Shown here: piece after piece, positions 15,770 to 25,801 of the stretch
How positions within the stretch are numbered: the first letter of the stretch is position 1
Layout of the letters: every line of letters begins with the position of its first letter
Assembly: GCF_000374825.1 (NCBI RefSeq)
Contig: NZ_KB895383.1
Coordinates: 124,001 to 188,000 of the forward strand
From: Paenibacillus sanguinis 2301083 = DSM 16941
GTDB taxonomy: Bacteria > Bacillota > Bacilli > Paenibacillales > Paenibacillaceae
Direction of reading: 5' to 3'
Length of the DNA: 64,000 nt
The notes under the pieces: generated by a model
Database searches by the model: none
Told to the model about the DNA's origin: nothing
What the model saw: only the letters and a program-made list of their open reading frames with translations
Translations under genes and position numbers: made by a program

Positions 15770-16473
15770 GATGACAGCACCTCCGTTAATATAGTGCAGG
15801 CTTGTTCCAAAGCCTGCAAGGCTTCCCCGATCTTCCAGGATTCCCGCTCACGGGGGCCAACCGTATTGGAGATGGCGCGAAGCTCAAGCGAAGGCAAGTT
15901 AAATTGCCTAGCAGCTTCTGCAACGCCGTAGCCCTCCATCGCTTCCGCGCCAACTCCGGGATAACGTAAAGCGAGATCGCGCGCAGTTGCCGCCGTTCCG
16001 GTAACGGTCGAGAGCGTTAGCACCGGGGCATGGCTTGCGGCTAAGCCTGCGGCTTGCAAAGCCTGAGTCCAGCGCCGGGAGAGCTTCTGCTCTGTTGAAA
16101 TATGCGAAGCCCCAAAGCCCAGTTTATCTACGCTGACATAACCCTCAGGCGTCTCCGCTCCCAGATCAGCAGCGATGATGTCACTGGCCACGACCAATGA
16201 ACCGATGGGCGCGATATCCGCAAAGCCGCCCCCAATCCCGGCGCTAATGACGAGATCAAAGCTCTTCGCCACGGGTCGGTCCTCTGTGGGGATGGACAGC
16301 AAGCCGCCGGTCACGCCAGCCAGAGTCAGCACCGTCGCGGTGGAAGCTGCTGCCGCTGCTGGTCCAACTCCGGCGATTCGTACTTCGGCATTCTTATAGC
16401 TGTCGAGTCCACGCATCACAGCAGCGCGTTCTGCCTCAACGGCAGTCATAATTAGAATGCGAAGATGATTCAT
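15766..16473 (-). CDS. mqnB: Futalosine hydrolase (MqnB)
   Basis: A 235-residue nucleoside-phosphorylase-fold hydrolase that splits hypoxanthine from futalosine, one step before MqnC and MqnD. It shows the MTN/PNP fold landmarks: TAVEAERAAV at the start, SAGIGGGFADIAPIGSLVVAS in the middle, and the AMEGYGVAEAA purine-binding segment. Pairing with mqnD settles it as MqnB rather than MTA/SAH nucleosidase. The ATG with GAGGAG nine bases upstream is preferred over a TTG three codons earlier. Confidence 0.9.
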   Translation of the reverse strand: MNHLRILIMTAVEAERAAVMRGLDSYKNAEVRIAGVGPAAAAASTATVLTLAGVTGGLLSIPTEDRPVAKSFDLVISAGIGGGFADIAPIGSLVVASDIIAADLGAETPEGYVSVDKLGFGASHISTEQKLSRRWTQALQAAGLAASHAPVLTLSTVTGTAATARDLALRYPGVGAEAMEGYGVAEAARQFNLPSLELRAISNTVGPRERESWKIGEALQALEQACTILTEVLSS

Positions 16474-16549
16474 GCATACCAACTCCTCTCGCCAAATTCA
16501 CTCTCCAAATTATATAGCTGCACAGAAGCAAAGCCAAGCTTATCTTTCA

Positions 16550-16600
16550 TCGTATAGAAAACAACAAGCCCCGTGCTCGCGGGTTTGGCGAGCAGGGGCT
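16550..16600 (-). terminator. Terminator of namA (minus strand)
   Basis: The stem AGCCCCTGCTCGC/GCGAGCACGGGGCT on the minus strand is followed by TGTTGTTTTC. Confidence 0.75.
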
Positions 16601-16639
16601 ATTTGGCAATCAGGCTAAAAATTCATGACATGAATTGAA

Positions 16640-17650
16640 TTAAGCCCGTTCGTAAGGTGCGGGGCGATCCAGCGTAGTGCGCAGCTCTTTAGCTGCTTCA
16701 TAAGCCCAGTAAGGGTTGCGGAGTAACTCACGTCCCAGGAAAACAAGATCGGCCCGATTGTTGCTCACAATTTCTTCGGCATGGGCAGGACTGGTGATCA
16801 AGCCAACCGCACCGGTAGCAATATCGGCTTGACGCCGAATTTGGTCAGCCAGATTGACTTGATATCCCGGGTACGCCTGAATTGGTGCCGGGACCAGGCC
16901 GCCTGAACTGCAATCTACCAGATCGACACCTTGTTCCTTCATTCGCCGGGCATAGTCAATATATTGTTCGAGCGAATTTCCCTGTGGATCATATTCCTCC
17001 GCCGATATCCGCACAAGGAGCGGGCCTGACCATTCCGTCTTGACCGCCTCGATAATTTCACCAAGCAGACGATAACGGGCTCTAGCACTGCCACCGTATT
17101 CATCTTCACGCCGGTTCGTGACAGGCGACAGAAATTCATTCACGAGATAGCCGTGAGCTGCATGGATTTCAATTACGTCAAAACCAGCTTCTCGTGTACG
17201 ACGGGCCGCATCCCGGAAAGCGGAAATAATGCCTTGAATCTCCTGGGTGTCTACCGCTTTAGGGGTTTTCTTTTCCGGAAATGGAATAGCTGAAGGGGCA
17301 AGAATGGTTTCCTCCAATTCGGCCTTGCGTCCGGCATGGGCCAACTGAATGCCAATTTTAGACCCATTCTGATGCACCAGATCGGCAACCTCCTTGAGAC
17401 CGGCTACATGCTCATCGCTCCATATGCCAAGATCGTTGTAGCTGATGCGTCCTTCAGGGGATACAGCGGTTGCTTCAATAATAATGAGCCCTACGCCGCC
17501 AACCGCCCGAGTAGCATAATGTATTTTATGCCAGTCTCCAACGATCCCGTCTTGCTGAGGTGTTGAATATTGACACATCGGAGACATGACGATGCGATTT
17601 TTGAAAGTAACCTCTTTTAGCGTAAACGGGGTAAACAGTTTGGAACTCAC
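16640..17650 (-). CDS. namA: NADPH dehydrogenase, old yellow enzyme family (YqjM/NamA)
   Basis: A 336-residue FMN-dependent ene-reductase that reduces activated C=C bonds of enals, quinones and nitro compounds, part of electrophile detoxification. [12 protein letters not shown] carries the redox-tuning Cys typical of the YqjM subclass, QLAHAGRKA the flavin contacts, [14 protein letters not shown] the substrate His pair (HxxH variant), and [16 protein letters not shown] the C-terminal Arg finger. It starts at GTG with AAGGAGTGG upstream. It is read divergently from the glycosyltransferase gene. Confidence 0.92.
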   Translation of the reverse strand: MSSKLFTPFTLKEVTFKNRIVMSPMCQYSTPQQDGIVGDWHKIHYATRAVGGVGLIIIEATAVSPEGRISYNDLGIWSDEHVAGLKEVADLVHQNGSKIGIQLAHAGRKAELEETILAPSAIPFPEKKTPKAVDTQEIQGIISAFRDAARRTREAGFDVIEIHAAHGYLVNEFLSPVTNRREDEYGGSARARYRLLGEIIEAVKTEWSGPLLVRISAEEYDPQGNSLEQYIDYARRMKEQGVDLVDCSSGGLVPAPIQAYPGYQVNLADQIRRQADIATGAVGLITSPAHAEEIVSNNRADLVFLGRELLRNPYWAYEAAKELRTTLDRPAPYERA

Positions 17651-17688
17651 GAGCTACCACTCCTTTTATTATTTATCCATACGGTTGT

Positions 17689-17717
17689 CTTATATCATGG
17701 TAGACCACATGTTCCAA
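17689..17717 (-). promoter_or_regulatory. Promoter of namA
   Basis: On the minus strand TTGGAA, a 17-nt spacer and TATAAG (17694-17689), about 38 nt before the GTG start. Confidence 0.6.
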
Positions 17718-17744
17718 GGTTACAAGTACGCACAAATATGTAGT

Positions 17745-17766
17745 ATAGTATACTTTTTTATACTAT
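17745..17766. promoter_or_regulatory. AT-rich palindrome between namA and the GT4 gene
   Basis: ATAGTATA (17745-17752) and TATACTAT (17759-17766) form a perfect inverted repeat around CTTTTT. It lies upstream of the namA promoter in a divergent region, a plausible operator for a redox- or electrophile-responsive repressor; a hairpin is the alternative. Confidence 0.35.
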
Positions 17767-17864
17767 GGGTAATCATGTTAGGTTTTTAACAGGGGTGCGT
17801 ATTTCCCTTTTGACGCATATGGTGAATAGATACAGGCCATTGGGTAAGGGAGGGCATAGGGCTA

Positions 17865-18941
17865 ATGAATATTCTGATGGTGGCACCCGAGCAGTTACCG
17901 GTTCCTGGCAACGGGTCGGTGGAAATATGCATGCTGGCTATAGCCCGCCAGTGGGCGTCTTCCGGTCATACCATAACGCTAATCAGCAGACGGGCAAGAA
18001 ATCGGCCTCACATCAGCCGTATGGGCAACTTGACGATTATCCGGGTGGGCGCGGGCAGTCCCCGTGTTTATATGGCCTCGGTGCTGCGTTACGTCAGAGG
18101 ACGGCATTATGACCTCATCCAGGTGGATAATCGGCCACATTACATGGCGAAATTGAAGAGATTACTTCCTAATATTCCCGTATCCTTATTTCTCCATTCA
18201 CTAACATTTGTCAGGCCCACAGATCAAATTAACCAATGTTTGGCTAAAGCCGATGTGATTATCGCTAACAGTGAATCATTAAAGCTCCGTCTGTCACAGC
18301 GATTTCCCCAGCACAGCAGCAAAATAGTTACCGTGCATCTTGGGGTGGATACCGATCGATTTCAGCCGAATACGCAAAAAGCTCCGTCTGCCAGCTTCAA
18401 TGTATTATTTGTAGGCCGGGTTATCCGGCGCAAGGGAGTTCCCGTGCTGATTCGGGCGATTAGTCTGGTACGTAAGGCGGGAAAGGATGTTGCCTTGACT
18501 GTCGTTGGCCGCGGCAGACCGGGGTATATGCGCGAGTTGCGCAAGCTGGCGCGTCTCAAGGGAGTTCCGGTTCGGTTCACAGGAGGCGTTCCTCATACGG
18601 TCATTCATCGCAAATTTCAGGGAGCGGATTGCCTGGCTTGTCCTTCGCAGGAACATGAAGCATTTGGCTTGGTCAACGTAGAAGCCATGGCGTGCGGCTT
18701 GCCAGTGATCGCTTCAAACATTGGCGGTATTAGTGAAATTATCCGGCATGGGGAGAACGGATATTTGGTTGATGAATACAACCAGCCTGAAGAGCATGCT
18801 CATTGGATCTGGCAGCTGGTGCAGCATCGCGAAGCCGCTGCCCAGATGGCAGCGAAGGCAAGAGAGCATGCGGTCAAGCGTTTTGGCTGGAAGCAAACAG
18901 CTGCGAAGCTGATGAGTGTCTACCAGTCACTAATCATGTAG
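17865..18941 (+). CDS. GT4 family glycosyltransferase (CotSA-like)
   Basis: A 358-residue cytoplasmic or membrane-associated retaining glycosyltransferase of the GT-B fold. The C-terminal nucleotide-sugar domain has [17 protein letters not shown] and the EX7E-type motif [16 protein letters not shown]. The N-terminal acceptor domain starts [20 protein letters not shown]. Among Bacilli, close architectural matches include the spore-coat glycosyltransferase CotSA. The convergent neighbour is a YheC/D protein, also spore-associated, so a spore-surface glycan is a reasonable but unproven role. Confidence 0.82.
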   Translation: MNILMVAPEQLPVPGNGSVEICMLAIARQWASSGHTITLISRRARNRPHISRMGNLTIIRVGAGSPRVYMASVLRYVRGRHYDLIQVDNRPHYMAKLKRLLPNIPVSLFLHSLTFVRPTDQINQCLAKADVIIANSESLKLRLSQRFPQHSSKIVTVHLGVDTDRFQPNTQKAPSASFNVLFVGRVIRRKGVPVLIRAISLVRKAGKDVALTVVGRGRPGYMRELRKLARLKGVPVRFTGGVPHTVIHRKFQGADCLACPSQEHEAFGLVNVEAMACGLPVIASNIGGISEIIRHGENGYLVDEYNQPEEHAHWIWQLVQHREAAAQMAAKAREHAVKRFGWKQTAAKLMSVYQSLIM

Positions 18942-18960
18942 CTTATGAGTTTAAAATAAA

Positions 18961-19010
18961 TTAAAAGGACAGGATACCCGGTCCGCGCTTTCGGGATTCT
19001 GTCCTTTTAA
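18961..19010. terminator. Bidirectional terminator between GT4 and YheC/D genes
   Basis: TTAAAAGGACAG pairs with CTGTCCTTTTAA; the flanking A and T tracts serve both directions. Confidence 0.8.
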
Positions 19011-19092
19011 TTTGGCTTTAGCAGCGTACTTATAGGGCGGCTGTTCCGACTTCATTTGGTACTCCGGCAATAGATTCACTCCGCTTGCTAGC

Positions 19093-19872
19093 TCATCGCG
19101 ATTTAAGCTTGCCATTGGCACGCGCATATTGCATAACGGTGCGAAACATGCTCTTATCCTTCAGCTTGCGGAAGATATAGGGATCGGGGGAGGTATTGAC
19201 CTCAAGAATCCATGGACGAAGCTTTTGATCAAGAGCAACATCGACTCCAAGATCGCGAATACCGGGAAAGCGGCTGTTTAAATGCTCAGCGATCTCCTCT
19301 CCCAGGTTTTCCAGGGAGGCCAGATAAGTCGGGAGATAAGTCTGCTTCAAGTGAGGGGCCAACAGCTTCTCCACAGGCATCAGCTTCCCGTCATTATGGT
19401 AATTGGTAACTATTTTCTTGGGATGGGCTAATCTGCCGATGATTCCGGTTGTCTTCCAGCCTTTTTGCGGAGTACGCTGCACCATCACCCTCAGATCAAA
19501 GCGCCGGTTCTGGTATTGGAGCAAATCAATGCCTTGCTGAATTAGGTAACGCTTCTTGAGCTTGCGCTTGCAAAGGGCGGTATAAAGCTCGTCAAAGGAG
19601 GAGCAGGAACGGGCCGTCGTATCCAGATGATAATGGTAGCTCTTTTCTTCATGAGAGGGCGAGTCCATTTCTACGCGAATGACGCCTTTCCCCCAAGTTC
19701 CATTGACGGGCTTAACATAAACCATCTTATATTTCCGCAGCATGCGGAGCAGATGCTCACGGCTGAAGCCCATCGAATCCGGAAGAAGAGAACGTAACGT
19801 TCTATGCTGCAGCAATACCTCGTTTTTCTTCCACTTGCTGACGACATGGCGTGGGTACCGGGTGGTCTTCAT
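19093..19872 (-). CDS. YheC/YheD family ATP-grasp protein
   Basis: A 259-residue ATP-grasp protein. It has the YheC/D landmarks YVKPVNGTWGKGVIRVE (ATP-binding strand and glycine loop), RRFDLRVMVQR, GVDVALDQKLRPWILEVNTSPDP (metal-binding Glu/Asn), and an N-terminal helical region. YheC and YheD of Bacillus are spore-coat-associated; the ligase substrates are unknown. It is shorter than YheD and corresponds to the ATP-grasp part alone. The ATG follows AAAGGGGA. Confidence 0.82.
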   Translation of the reverse strand: MKTTRYPRHVVSKWKKNEVLLQHRTLRSLLPDSMGFSREHLLRMLRKYKMVYVKPVNGTWGKGVIRVEMDSPSHEEKSYHYHLDTTARSCSSFDELYTALCKRKLKKRYLIQQGIDLLQYQNRRFDLRVMVQRTPQKGWKTTGIIGRLAHPKKIVTNYHNDGKLMPVEKLLAPHLKQTYLPTYLASLENLGEEIAEHLNSRFPGIRDLGVDVALDQKLRPWILEVNTSPDPYIFRKLKDKSMFRTVMQYARANGKLKSR

Positions 19873-20064
19873 AAACGCAAATCCCCTTTAGGACATTATT
19901 AATAGCACGTTGTAGAACCAGTGTATTCGCGCAAAATCAAAAGGGAAAAGATGATTACCTAATCCGCAATAAATAAACACATAAGGTCAGGTGGGCGTGC
20001 AGCGTCGTTTGACAGATATAGTTGACCTATTCTCTGGCCCCGGCGCTACCAACCAGTACAACTT

Positions 20065-20111
20065 GTAAAAAACAACAATCCGCAGCGGCGCTAAAGGCAG
20101 CTGCGGATTGT
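20065..20111 (-). terminator. Terminator after the small acidic protein gene (minus strand)
   Basis: The stem ACAATCCGCAG/CTGCGGATTGT leads on the minus strand into TTGTTTTTTAC. Confidence 0.75.
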
Positions 20112-20127
20112 ATAAGTCGTACGTGAG

Positions 20128-20313
20128 TTATTCCTCGGAGTCAGTATTGCCATCGGCAAAAGGCACCGGCTTGGCGATCCATTCATCGGCCTCCGGTTCG
20201 ATATCTACTCCGTTTTGCATTTTCTTCTTCTCGGCAAGCGAGTCCCCTTGCTGGTCCAATTCATTACGCAGCTTGGATTCATCCCGCTGCTCTTGCCCTT
20301 CATGATGTACCAT
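20128..20313 (-). CDS. Small acidic hypothetical protein (61 aa)
   Basis: The reading frame begins with an ATG six bases after a perfect GGAGGATC site. It encodes a charged, probably disordered 61-residue protein: HHEGQEQRDESKLRNELDQQGDSLAEKKK, then a Pro/Asp/Glu-rich C-terminus. No domain is recognised. It is downstream of the SNF2 helicase but starts 92 nt before that gene's stop is passed on the opposite reading side, so it follows it in the same direction with its own ribosome site and terminator. Confidence 0.55.
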   Translation of the reverse strand: MVHHEGQEQRDESKLRNELDQQGDSLAEKKKMQNGVDIEPEADEWIAKPVPFADGNTDSEE

Positions 20314-20404
20314 AATGATCCTCCTCTGGCGATTGATGGCGGGTATACCCCTCACATTAGATTGTCCCGAACCCATCAAATAAAAACATACTTTCGTCAA
20401 TTTA

Positions 20405-23400
20405 TCAGATCATTAAAATTTCCCGAATATCCTCTTCCGTAAGTGCTGATAAAGCTTCCTGTCCCGGCTTCAGCACTTCCTCAATTAAATTCTTCTTCTT
20501 TTGTTGCAGCTCATACATCTTGTCTTCCACGGTACCCTGAGCAACCAGACGAATGACCTGCACGATATTTTTTTGTCCAATCCGGTGTGCGCGATCTGCG
20601 GCCTGCTGTTCGACGGCAGGGTTCCACCACAGATCATAGAGTATCACCGTATCCGCCCCGGTGAGGTTAAGTCCGGTTCCTCCAGCCTTTAACGAAATCA
20701 GGAATAAATCGCGTTCTCCATCATTGAAGCGTTGGCATAGTCCGACGCGCTCAGCCGCAGGTGTCTTGCCGTCAAGATAGAAGAAGGGGAGACCCCGGTA
20801 TCCCAGCTCGCGCCCGATCAAATCCAGCATCTGTGTAAACTGTGAAAAAATCAGCACGCGTTTCCCCGCACTTTGGCATTCCTCGATCATTTCAAACAGT
20901 TGATCAAATTTGGCCGAACCTCCTTCGTAACCGTCAACGAATAGGGAAGGGTGGCAACAAAGCTGTCGCAGCCGGGTCAATCCGGCCAGGATGCGAATGC
21001 GGTTTTGCCCAAACGAGTCAGCATCGAGATGCTTTAACGTATCCTGCTGGAGCTTGGCGAGATAAGCCAGGTACAGCTTCTTCTGTTCCGGCAGCAACTC
21101 GCTGGCTTGCAGAGATTCAATCTTCTCCGGCAGCTCCTTAAGCACGTCTGTCTTTAAGCGACGTAGGAGGAAGGGCCGAATCCGTCGTGATATCTTGTCC
21201 CGGGACAGCTCAGCAAACGCCTGACGGCCAGGGAATAGCTCGGGAAATACGGCGCTGAATATCGACCACAATTCCTCCAAAGAGTTCTCAACCGGTGTCC
21301 CGGTCAAGGCAAAACGTTGCCGGGCTTGCAGGCTCTTGACCGCTTGCGCTGTTTGCGAAGCATGGTTCTTGAAGCTCTGGGCTTCATCGAGAAACAGCGT
21401 ATGAAAGGACAATTCGGCAAATTGATCGACATCCCGGCGCAGAAGCGGGTAGGAAGTAATAATGACGTCAGCGGAATCGGCCTCGCGCAGTGTCCGGACT
21501 CGTTCGGCTTTGCTGCCATCGGCAATCACCACTTTCACCTGCGGTGCAAACTTGGCCAATTCATTCTGCCAGTTATAGACTAATGATGCGGGCGCAACGA
21601 TCAGGGCGGGTTGCCCGGATTCGGTAATTTCCGGCAGTACAGAGACGATAAAGGCGATGCTTTGCAGCGTTTTGCCCAGACCCATATCATCGGCCAGGAT
21701 TCCTCCAAAGCGGTAATGGGCCAACGTCTTCAGCCACTGGAAGCCATAAACCTGATAATCACGAAGGACGGGAGCAAGCTGAGGTGGAACGGCAAACTCC
21801 AGATTCCCGGGACGCCGCAAATGATGCAGCAGCTCGCGGAAGGACTTACCCAGCCGTACAGCATCGCCTTGCAATTCCTCTTCCTTGATGTGCAGTCCTC
21901 TTGCTAGCGGCACGCGAAATTCCGAACCACCGAAATCCTGAGGGCGCAGGCCAACTTCATTCATGAAATGGATAATTTCCTGAAATTCATCGCTCTCCAG
22001 CGGCATAAAGGCTCCGCCGGGCAACCGATAATAACGGCGCTTCTCCTCCAAAGCTTGCAATAATCCGCGAATCTCCGCTTCTCCAATATCAGACATGCTG
22101 AAGCGGAACTCCAGCCAATTCGTACGTTCATCAAGCTCGACAGATATTTTTGGGGGCCTGAGGTCATGAATCATTCTTGTCTTCACCGCTGAGGTGGCAT
22201 AAACATCAAGCAATTTCTCAAGCTCGGGAATGATATGGTAGAGGAACTCATATTCAGCATCCTCATCATCGAGGAAATAACCGCTTTCTGTCCGGGTAAA
22301 CAAGCCGGATTCCATGAGTTCTATAATTTGCCGTTCCTTGTCTCCATCCCGCAGCAGAATCAAATCTGTTCCCCGCTTGGGTCCATGCTCTTCGAGTGGG
22401 TTAAACACGATGTCGCCATACTGGAATTCCAAGCCGGCCACGAGCCGGTCCTTGATTCTGTCCAAATAGAGCTTGGCTATAAGCTTGGTGCGGAGCATGC
22501 GGCGGGCGACCGTTTCCTCAATATCGACATTCCCGAGCTTCATCAAACCCGGCAACACCTTCTCTACAAAAGGTTCAATTTGCTCCGAAGAGATCATAAT
22601 ATGCCGCTTGCGTGCAGTCGCCAGCATATGCTTCATCTCGGCCAAGCGACGAACCTGTGCGGGAGTTTGGCGAATGAAGCGGCCATTATAGAGAATGACA
22701 CCGTAGGCTTCCATGACTGTGATGTCATCAAGCCCCTGAGCCGTAAACTCAAAGCTGTTGTCACTGCTTTGATTCAGATCAAAATTCAGCGGCAATAGCT
22801 CATCCGACAGCTTGAGACCACCCCATAATTGTCCATCCTGCTCAAGCTGTACCGAGGGAGCCTGCATCAAGAGAGGAAATATGGCTTCCCAAAGAAAAGG
22901 CGGAATCGGCAGCAGTCGATCACCTGTTCCATGCGCCTTATGCCTGGAAAAACCACTGAGGGTTTCCTGATACATTTGCTCATTGTGGTAAATATCCACC
23001 ATTTTCTGGATCAGGGCCTCATCCTGTGGCCGAAAGCTATGCCGAGCTGGATCATAATTAAAGTGCTTCGAGAAGCTATAAGGTTCCTTACGAGACAGCT
23101 TGTCCAGAAAGTCGCGGATGTTCTTGACGATATATAGGCGCTTAATGCCAATCTTCATTTCCAGGCCAAATAAATGCTTGCGATAGCCGTAGGGAAAGGG
23201 GCGCAGTGTGAATTCACTTTCCAGCGGTGCTCGGGCATCGAACCGGGTGCCTGCCCGCAGCGGCTGCTGAGCCTCTTCCTCAAAGAGCTGCATCATGTCA
23301 CGGGTAATCCAGATATCACGGGAAGGGATATCCCGGCCTCGGCGCTGCTCCTCATGGGAGTGTGCCGGGTGGAGGAGGGAAGGGTACGCGCGTACCGGAG

Positions 23401-23698
23401 CTTTACCGTTTTGCTGCATATCGTGAACTCCCATCATGACGGCGGCAATATGCTTGCAATAGTTATTATAGGAATAGAAGGCAGGGCAATTGCATTCTGC
23501 CTGGACATCACCATGTTGATCAAATTGCAGGGAGACATGGTAATGCCCGGTCCCGGATACCGTGGCTTCATACACCCGGGATCCGTGATCGATGCGCAGA
23601 AATGTAACCTTGCCCGTCCGATAGTAAGCTTCGCCCCGTTCATAGGAAATCCGGCCGCAAAGCAGCTTGATGACACGCTGAGTTAATGGAAAGCTCAT
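20405..23698 (-). CDS. SNF2-family DNA helicase with N-terminal SWIM zinc finger
   Basis: A 1097-residue SWI/SNF ATPase. Near residues 63-82 is a SWIM zinc motif (CNCPAFYSYNNYCKH). A long middle region follows with no other domain evident by eye, likely the bacterial SNF2 DUF segment. The ATPase core begins near residue 640, with Walker A DDMGLGKT about residue 673, DEAQ-type Walker B about 771, and the helicase C-terminal half with YLDGKTPAAERV and DRAHRIGQ. Such proteins are widespread in Bacilli and may remodel transcription or repair complexes; RapA is a distant cousin. The start follows AGAGGAAA. Confidence 0.9.
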   Translation of the reverse strand: MSFPLTQRVIKLLCGRISYERGEAYYRTGKVTFLRIDHGSRVYEATVSGTGHYHVSLQFDQHGDVQAECNCPAFYSYNNYCKHIAAVMMGVHDMQQNGKAPVRAYPSLLHPAHSHEEQRRGRDIPSRDIWITRDMMQLFEEEAQQPLRAGTRFDARAPLESEFTLRPFPYGYRKHLFGLEMKIGIKRLYIVKNIRDFLDKLSRKEPYSFSKHFNYDPARHSFRPQDEALIQKMVDIYHNEQMYQETLSGFSRHKAHGTGDRLLPIPPFLWEAIFPLLMQAPSVQLEQDGQLWGGLKLSDELLPLNFDLNQSSDNSFEFTAQGLDDITVMEAYGVILYNGRFIRQTPAQVRRLAEMKHMLATARKRHIMISSEQIEPFVEKVLPGLMKLGNVDIEETVARRMLRTKLIAKLYLDRIKDRLVAGLEFQYGDIVFNPLEEHGPKRGTDLILLRDGDKERQIIELMESGLFTRTESGYFLDDEDAEYEFLYHIIPELEKLLDVYATSAVKTRMIHDLRPPKISVELDERTNWLEFRFSMSDIGEAEIRGLLQALEEKRRYYRLPGGAFMPLESDEFQEIIHFMNEVGLRPQDFGGSEFRVPLARGLHIKEEELQGDAVRLGKSFRELLHHLRRPGNLEFAVPPQLAPVLRDYQVYGFQWLKTLAHYRFGGILADDMGLGKTLQSIAFIVSVLPEITESGQPALIVAPASLVYNWQNELAKFAPQVKVVIADGSKAERVRTLREADSADVIITSYPLLRRDVDQFAELSFHTLFLDEAQSFKNHASQTAQAVKSLQARQRFALTGTPVENSLEELWSIFSAVFPELFPGRQAFAELSRDKISRRIRPFLLRRLKTDVLKELPEKIESLQASELLPEQKKLYLAYLAKLQQDTLKHLDADSFGQNRIRILAGLTRLRQLCCHPSLFVDGYEGGSAKFDQLFEMIEECQSAGKRVLIFSQFTQMLDLIGRELGYRGLPFFYLDGKTPAAERVGLCQRFNDGERDLFLISLKAGGTGLNLTGADTVILYDLWWNPAVEQQAADRAHRIGQKNIVQVIRLVAQGTVEDKMYELQQKKKNLIEEVLKPGQEALSALTEEDIREILMI

Positions 23699-23945
23699 GA
23701 GTCATTTCCTCTCTATACTCTTAGTCTGTTCGTGATCTGTTCGTATGTTTCTCTTGTCCCTATGATACCAGAAAATGCGGGAATGTAACATGCGAAGCTA
23801 AGAGAGCGATCCAGCCAAGGCCAGCCACTTTCTTGCAAGGTATGGTGCTTTTGTGGAGGTTACTATATAATTTTTAGCGGTGTAGTATTTACTCCCAGAG
23901 CATATACAGTTTCAACAAAGAAGCAGAAACGAGGTACAGCATAAC

Positions 23946-24998
23946 ATGGCAGCTATAGAAGTGCGTGATTTGCGCAAAACATTCAAAGTGCAGAAAAATC
24001 GCCAGGGCCTCAAGGGGGCCTTTCTCGATTTATTCAAGAGGGAATACAACGAAGTGGCCGCCGTGAAAGATATCTCCTTCCAAATTCCGCAAGGGGAGAT
24101 TTGCGGCTATATCGGAGAGAACGGAGCCGGCAAGTCCACGACGATCAAAATGCTGACAGGCATTCTTGTACCAACGTCTGGTCATCTATCGGTGGGCGGC
24201 TTTGTGCCTTATGCCGAGCGAGAGAAATTTGTGCAGCATATCGGCGTGGTCTTCGGTCAGCGCAGCCAGCTTTGGTGGGATATCGGCGTGATTGAGTCTT
24301 TTGAGCTGCTGCGCAAGGTTTACCGTGTACCACAGGCTGACTATAAGAAGAGGCTGGATGAGCTTGTGGAGCGTCTTCAGCTACAAGATCTCTTGAGCCG
24401 GCCAGTACGTAAGCTGAGCTTGGGACAGCGGATGCGTTGTGAACTGGTAGCGGCGTTATTGCATAATCCGTCCATTGTCTTTTTGGACGAGCCAACGATA
24501 GGACTGGATATTGTTGTGAAGTCGGAAATTCGCGATTTCCTGCAGGATATGAACCGTGAGCATGGAACGACGATCCTGCTAACCACGCATGATCTACAGG
24601 ATATTGAAGCACTTTGCTCTAGGGTCATCATGCTAGACGATGGGCAAATCATTTATGATGGCGGATTGGATGAGCTCAAGGACCGCTGGGGCAGGGGCAA
24701 GGAAGTATTGTTCCAGTTCGGCACCGTGACCAAGCTGGATCAATTGCGTGCCTGGACCGGGCAACAACCGGTGATCTGGAGCGCGGAAAATGATCTGAAT
24801 GCCAAGGTCTGGATTCCTCGCGATATCGGCGTATCTGAAGTGCTCGGTCAAGTTGTGGGCCAGGCTGATATTACGGATATCAAAATTATAGAGACCAATA
24901 CCGATGAAATTGTGCGCAGCATTTATCAATCGGGCTCCGCCGAGAACAAAGCCGGTGAGCGCGCGGACAGCCGCGAAGGAGCGGTGATTCATGTCTAG
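23946..24998 (+). CDS. ABC-2 type exporter ATP-binding protein (COG4586 type)
   Basis: A 350-residue ATPase with Walker A GENGAGKST, signature LSLGQRMR, Walker B VFLDEPTIGLDIVVK and a C-terminal regulatory extension. The conserved insert FGQRSQLWWDIGVIESF and the preceding NRQGLKGAFLDLFKREY are typical of the COG4586 family. These always accompany the two permeases of COG4587 and COG3694, as here. Related systems export hydrophobic cations such as viologens or unknown compounds. The permease ATG lies inside the last eight bases of this gene. Confidence 0.88.
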   Translation: MAAIEVRDLRKTFKVQKNRQGLKGAFLDLFKREYNEVAAVKDISFQIPQGEICGYIGENGAGKSTTIKMLTGILVPTSGHLSVGGFVPYAEREKFVQHIGVVFGQRSQLWWDIGVIESFELLRKVYRVPQADYKKRLDELVERLQLQDLLSRPVRKLSLGQRMRCELVAALLHNPSIVFLDEPTIGLDIVVKSEIRDFLQDMNREHGTTILLTTHDLQDIEALCSRVIMLDDGQIIYDGGLDELKDRWGRGKEVLFQFGTVTKLDQLRAWTGQQPVIWSAENDLNAKVWIPRDIGVSEVLGQVVGQADITDIKIIETNTDEIVRSIYQSGSAENKAGERADSREGAVIHV

Positions 24999-25794
24999 CA
25001 CGATGGGGGCTTACCTTGATTTTATTCGCATTCGTTTCTTAACGATGCTTGCCTACCGCATCAACTATTATTCCGGAATTATCATCTATACGCTGAATAT
25101 TGGGGTGTACTATTTTACGTGGAAGGCGATTTACGGGGGCGGCGGGGAACTTGGGGGCTTTACGGCTTCGCAGATGACGACGTATCTGGCCGTTTCCTGG
25201 ATGGCCAGGGCCTTTTATTTCAACAATCTGGATCGGGAGATTTCTACCGATATTCGCGATGGCAGCATTGCGATCCAATTCATTCGTCCGTATAACTATA
25301 TTATGGTCAAAATGATGCAGGGGCTTGGGGAAGGCATGTTTCGATTCATCATGTTAATGATTCCCGGAATGGCGGTAGCGATGCTGCTGTATCCAGTACA
25401 ATTGCCTACCGCACCCGAGGCGTGGGCAGGCTTTCTCGTCATGCTGTTCTTCAGCTTTCTGATCAATTCACAGCTTAATGTGATTACCGGACTCATGGCC
25501 TTTTTTGTGGAAAATAACGAGGGCTTCATGCGTATGAAGCGGGTTATTGTGGATTTGTTCTCCGGACTGATCATTCCGATTAGCTTGTTTCCCTCCTGGC
25601 TGTCGGGGATCATGACGTTCCTGCCCTTTCAGGCAATTACGTATCTGCCGGGCTCCGTTTTTACGGGGCGGATCCAGGGAGCATCCATCTGGGGTGTGTT
25701 GGGCGTTCAGGTCGTGTGGTTCCTCCTGCTGCTTATTCCGATGATATGGCTGTACCGCGCCTCGCGGAAGCGCCTGTTCGTGCAAGGAGGTTGA
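24991..25794 (+). CDS. ABC-2 type permease (COG4587 type)
   Basis: A 267-residue integral membrane protein with six hydrophobic segments. The N-terminal YLDFIRIRFLTMLAYRINYYSG and the LDREISTDIRDGSIAIQFIRPYNY loop are characteristic of the first permease of this exporter type. The start overlaps the ATPase gene and there are 7 nt to the next permease gene, so all three are one operon. Confidence 0.86.
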   Translation: MSSTMGAYLDFIRIRFLTMLAYRINYYSGIIIYTLNIGVYYFTWKAIYGGGGELGGFTASQMTTYLAVSWMARAFYFNNLDREISTDIRDGSIAIQFIRPYNYIMVKMMQGLGEGMFRFIMLMIPGMAVAMLLYPVQLPTAPEAWAGFLVMLFFSFLINSQLNVITGLMAFFVENNEGFMRMKRVIVDLFSGLIIPISLFPSWLSGIMTFLPFQAITYLPGSVFTGRIQGASIWGVLGVQVVWFLLLLIPMIWLYRASRKRLFVQGG

Positions 25795-25801
25795 GCAGAG
25801 T

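Noticed and set aside
22235..22798. 187-codon plus-strand frame inside the SNF2 gene
   Set aside because: Antisense to a helicase of clear homology; no independent ribosome site or motif.
23851..23871. Sigma-A promoter before the COG4586 exporter
   Set aside because: TATAAT is perfect but the spacer to any TTGNNN is 9 or 27 nt, so a standard promoter cannot be claimed.
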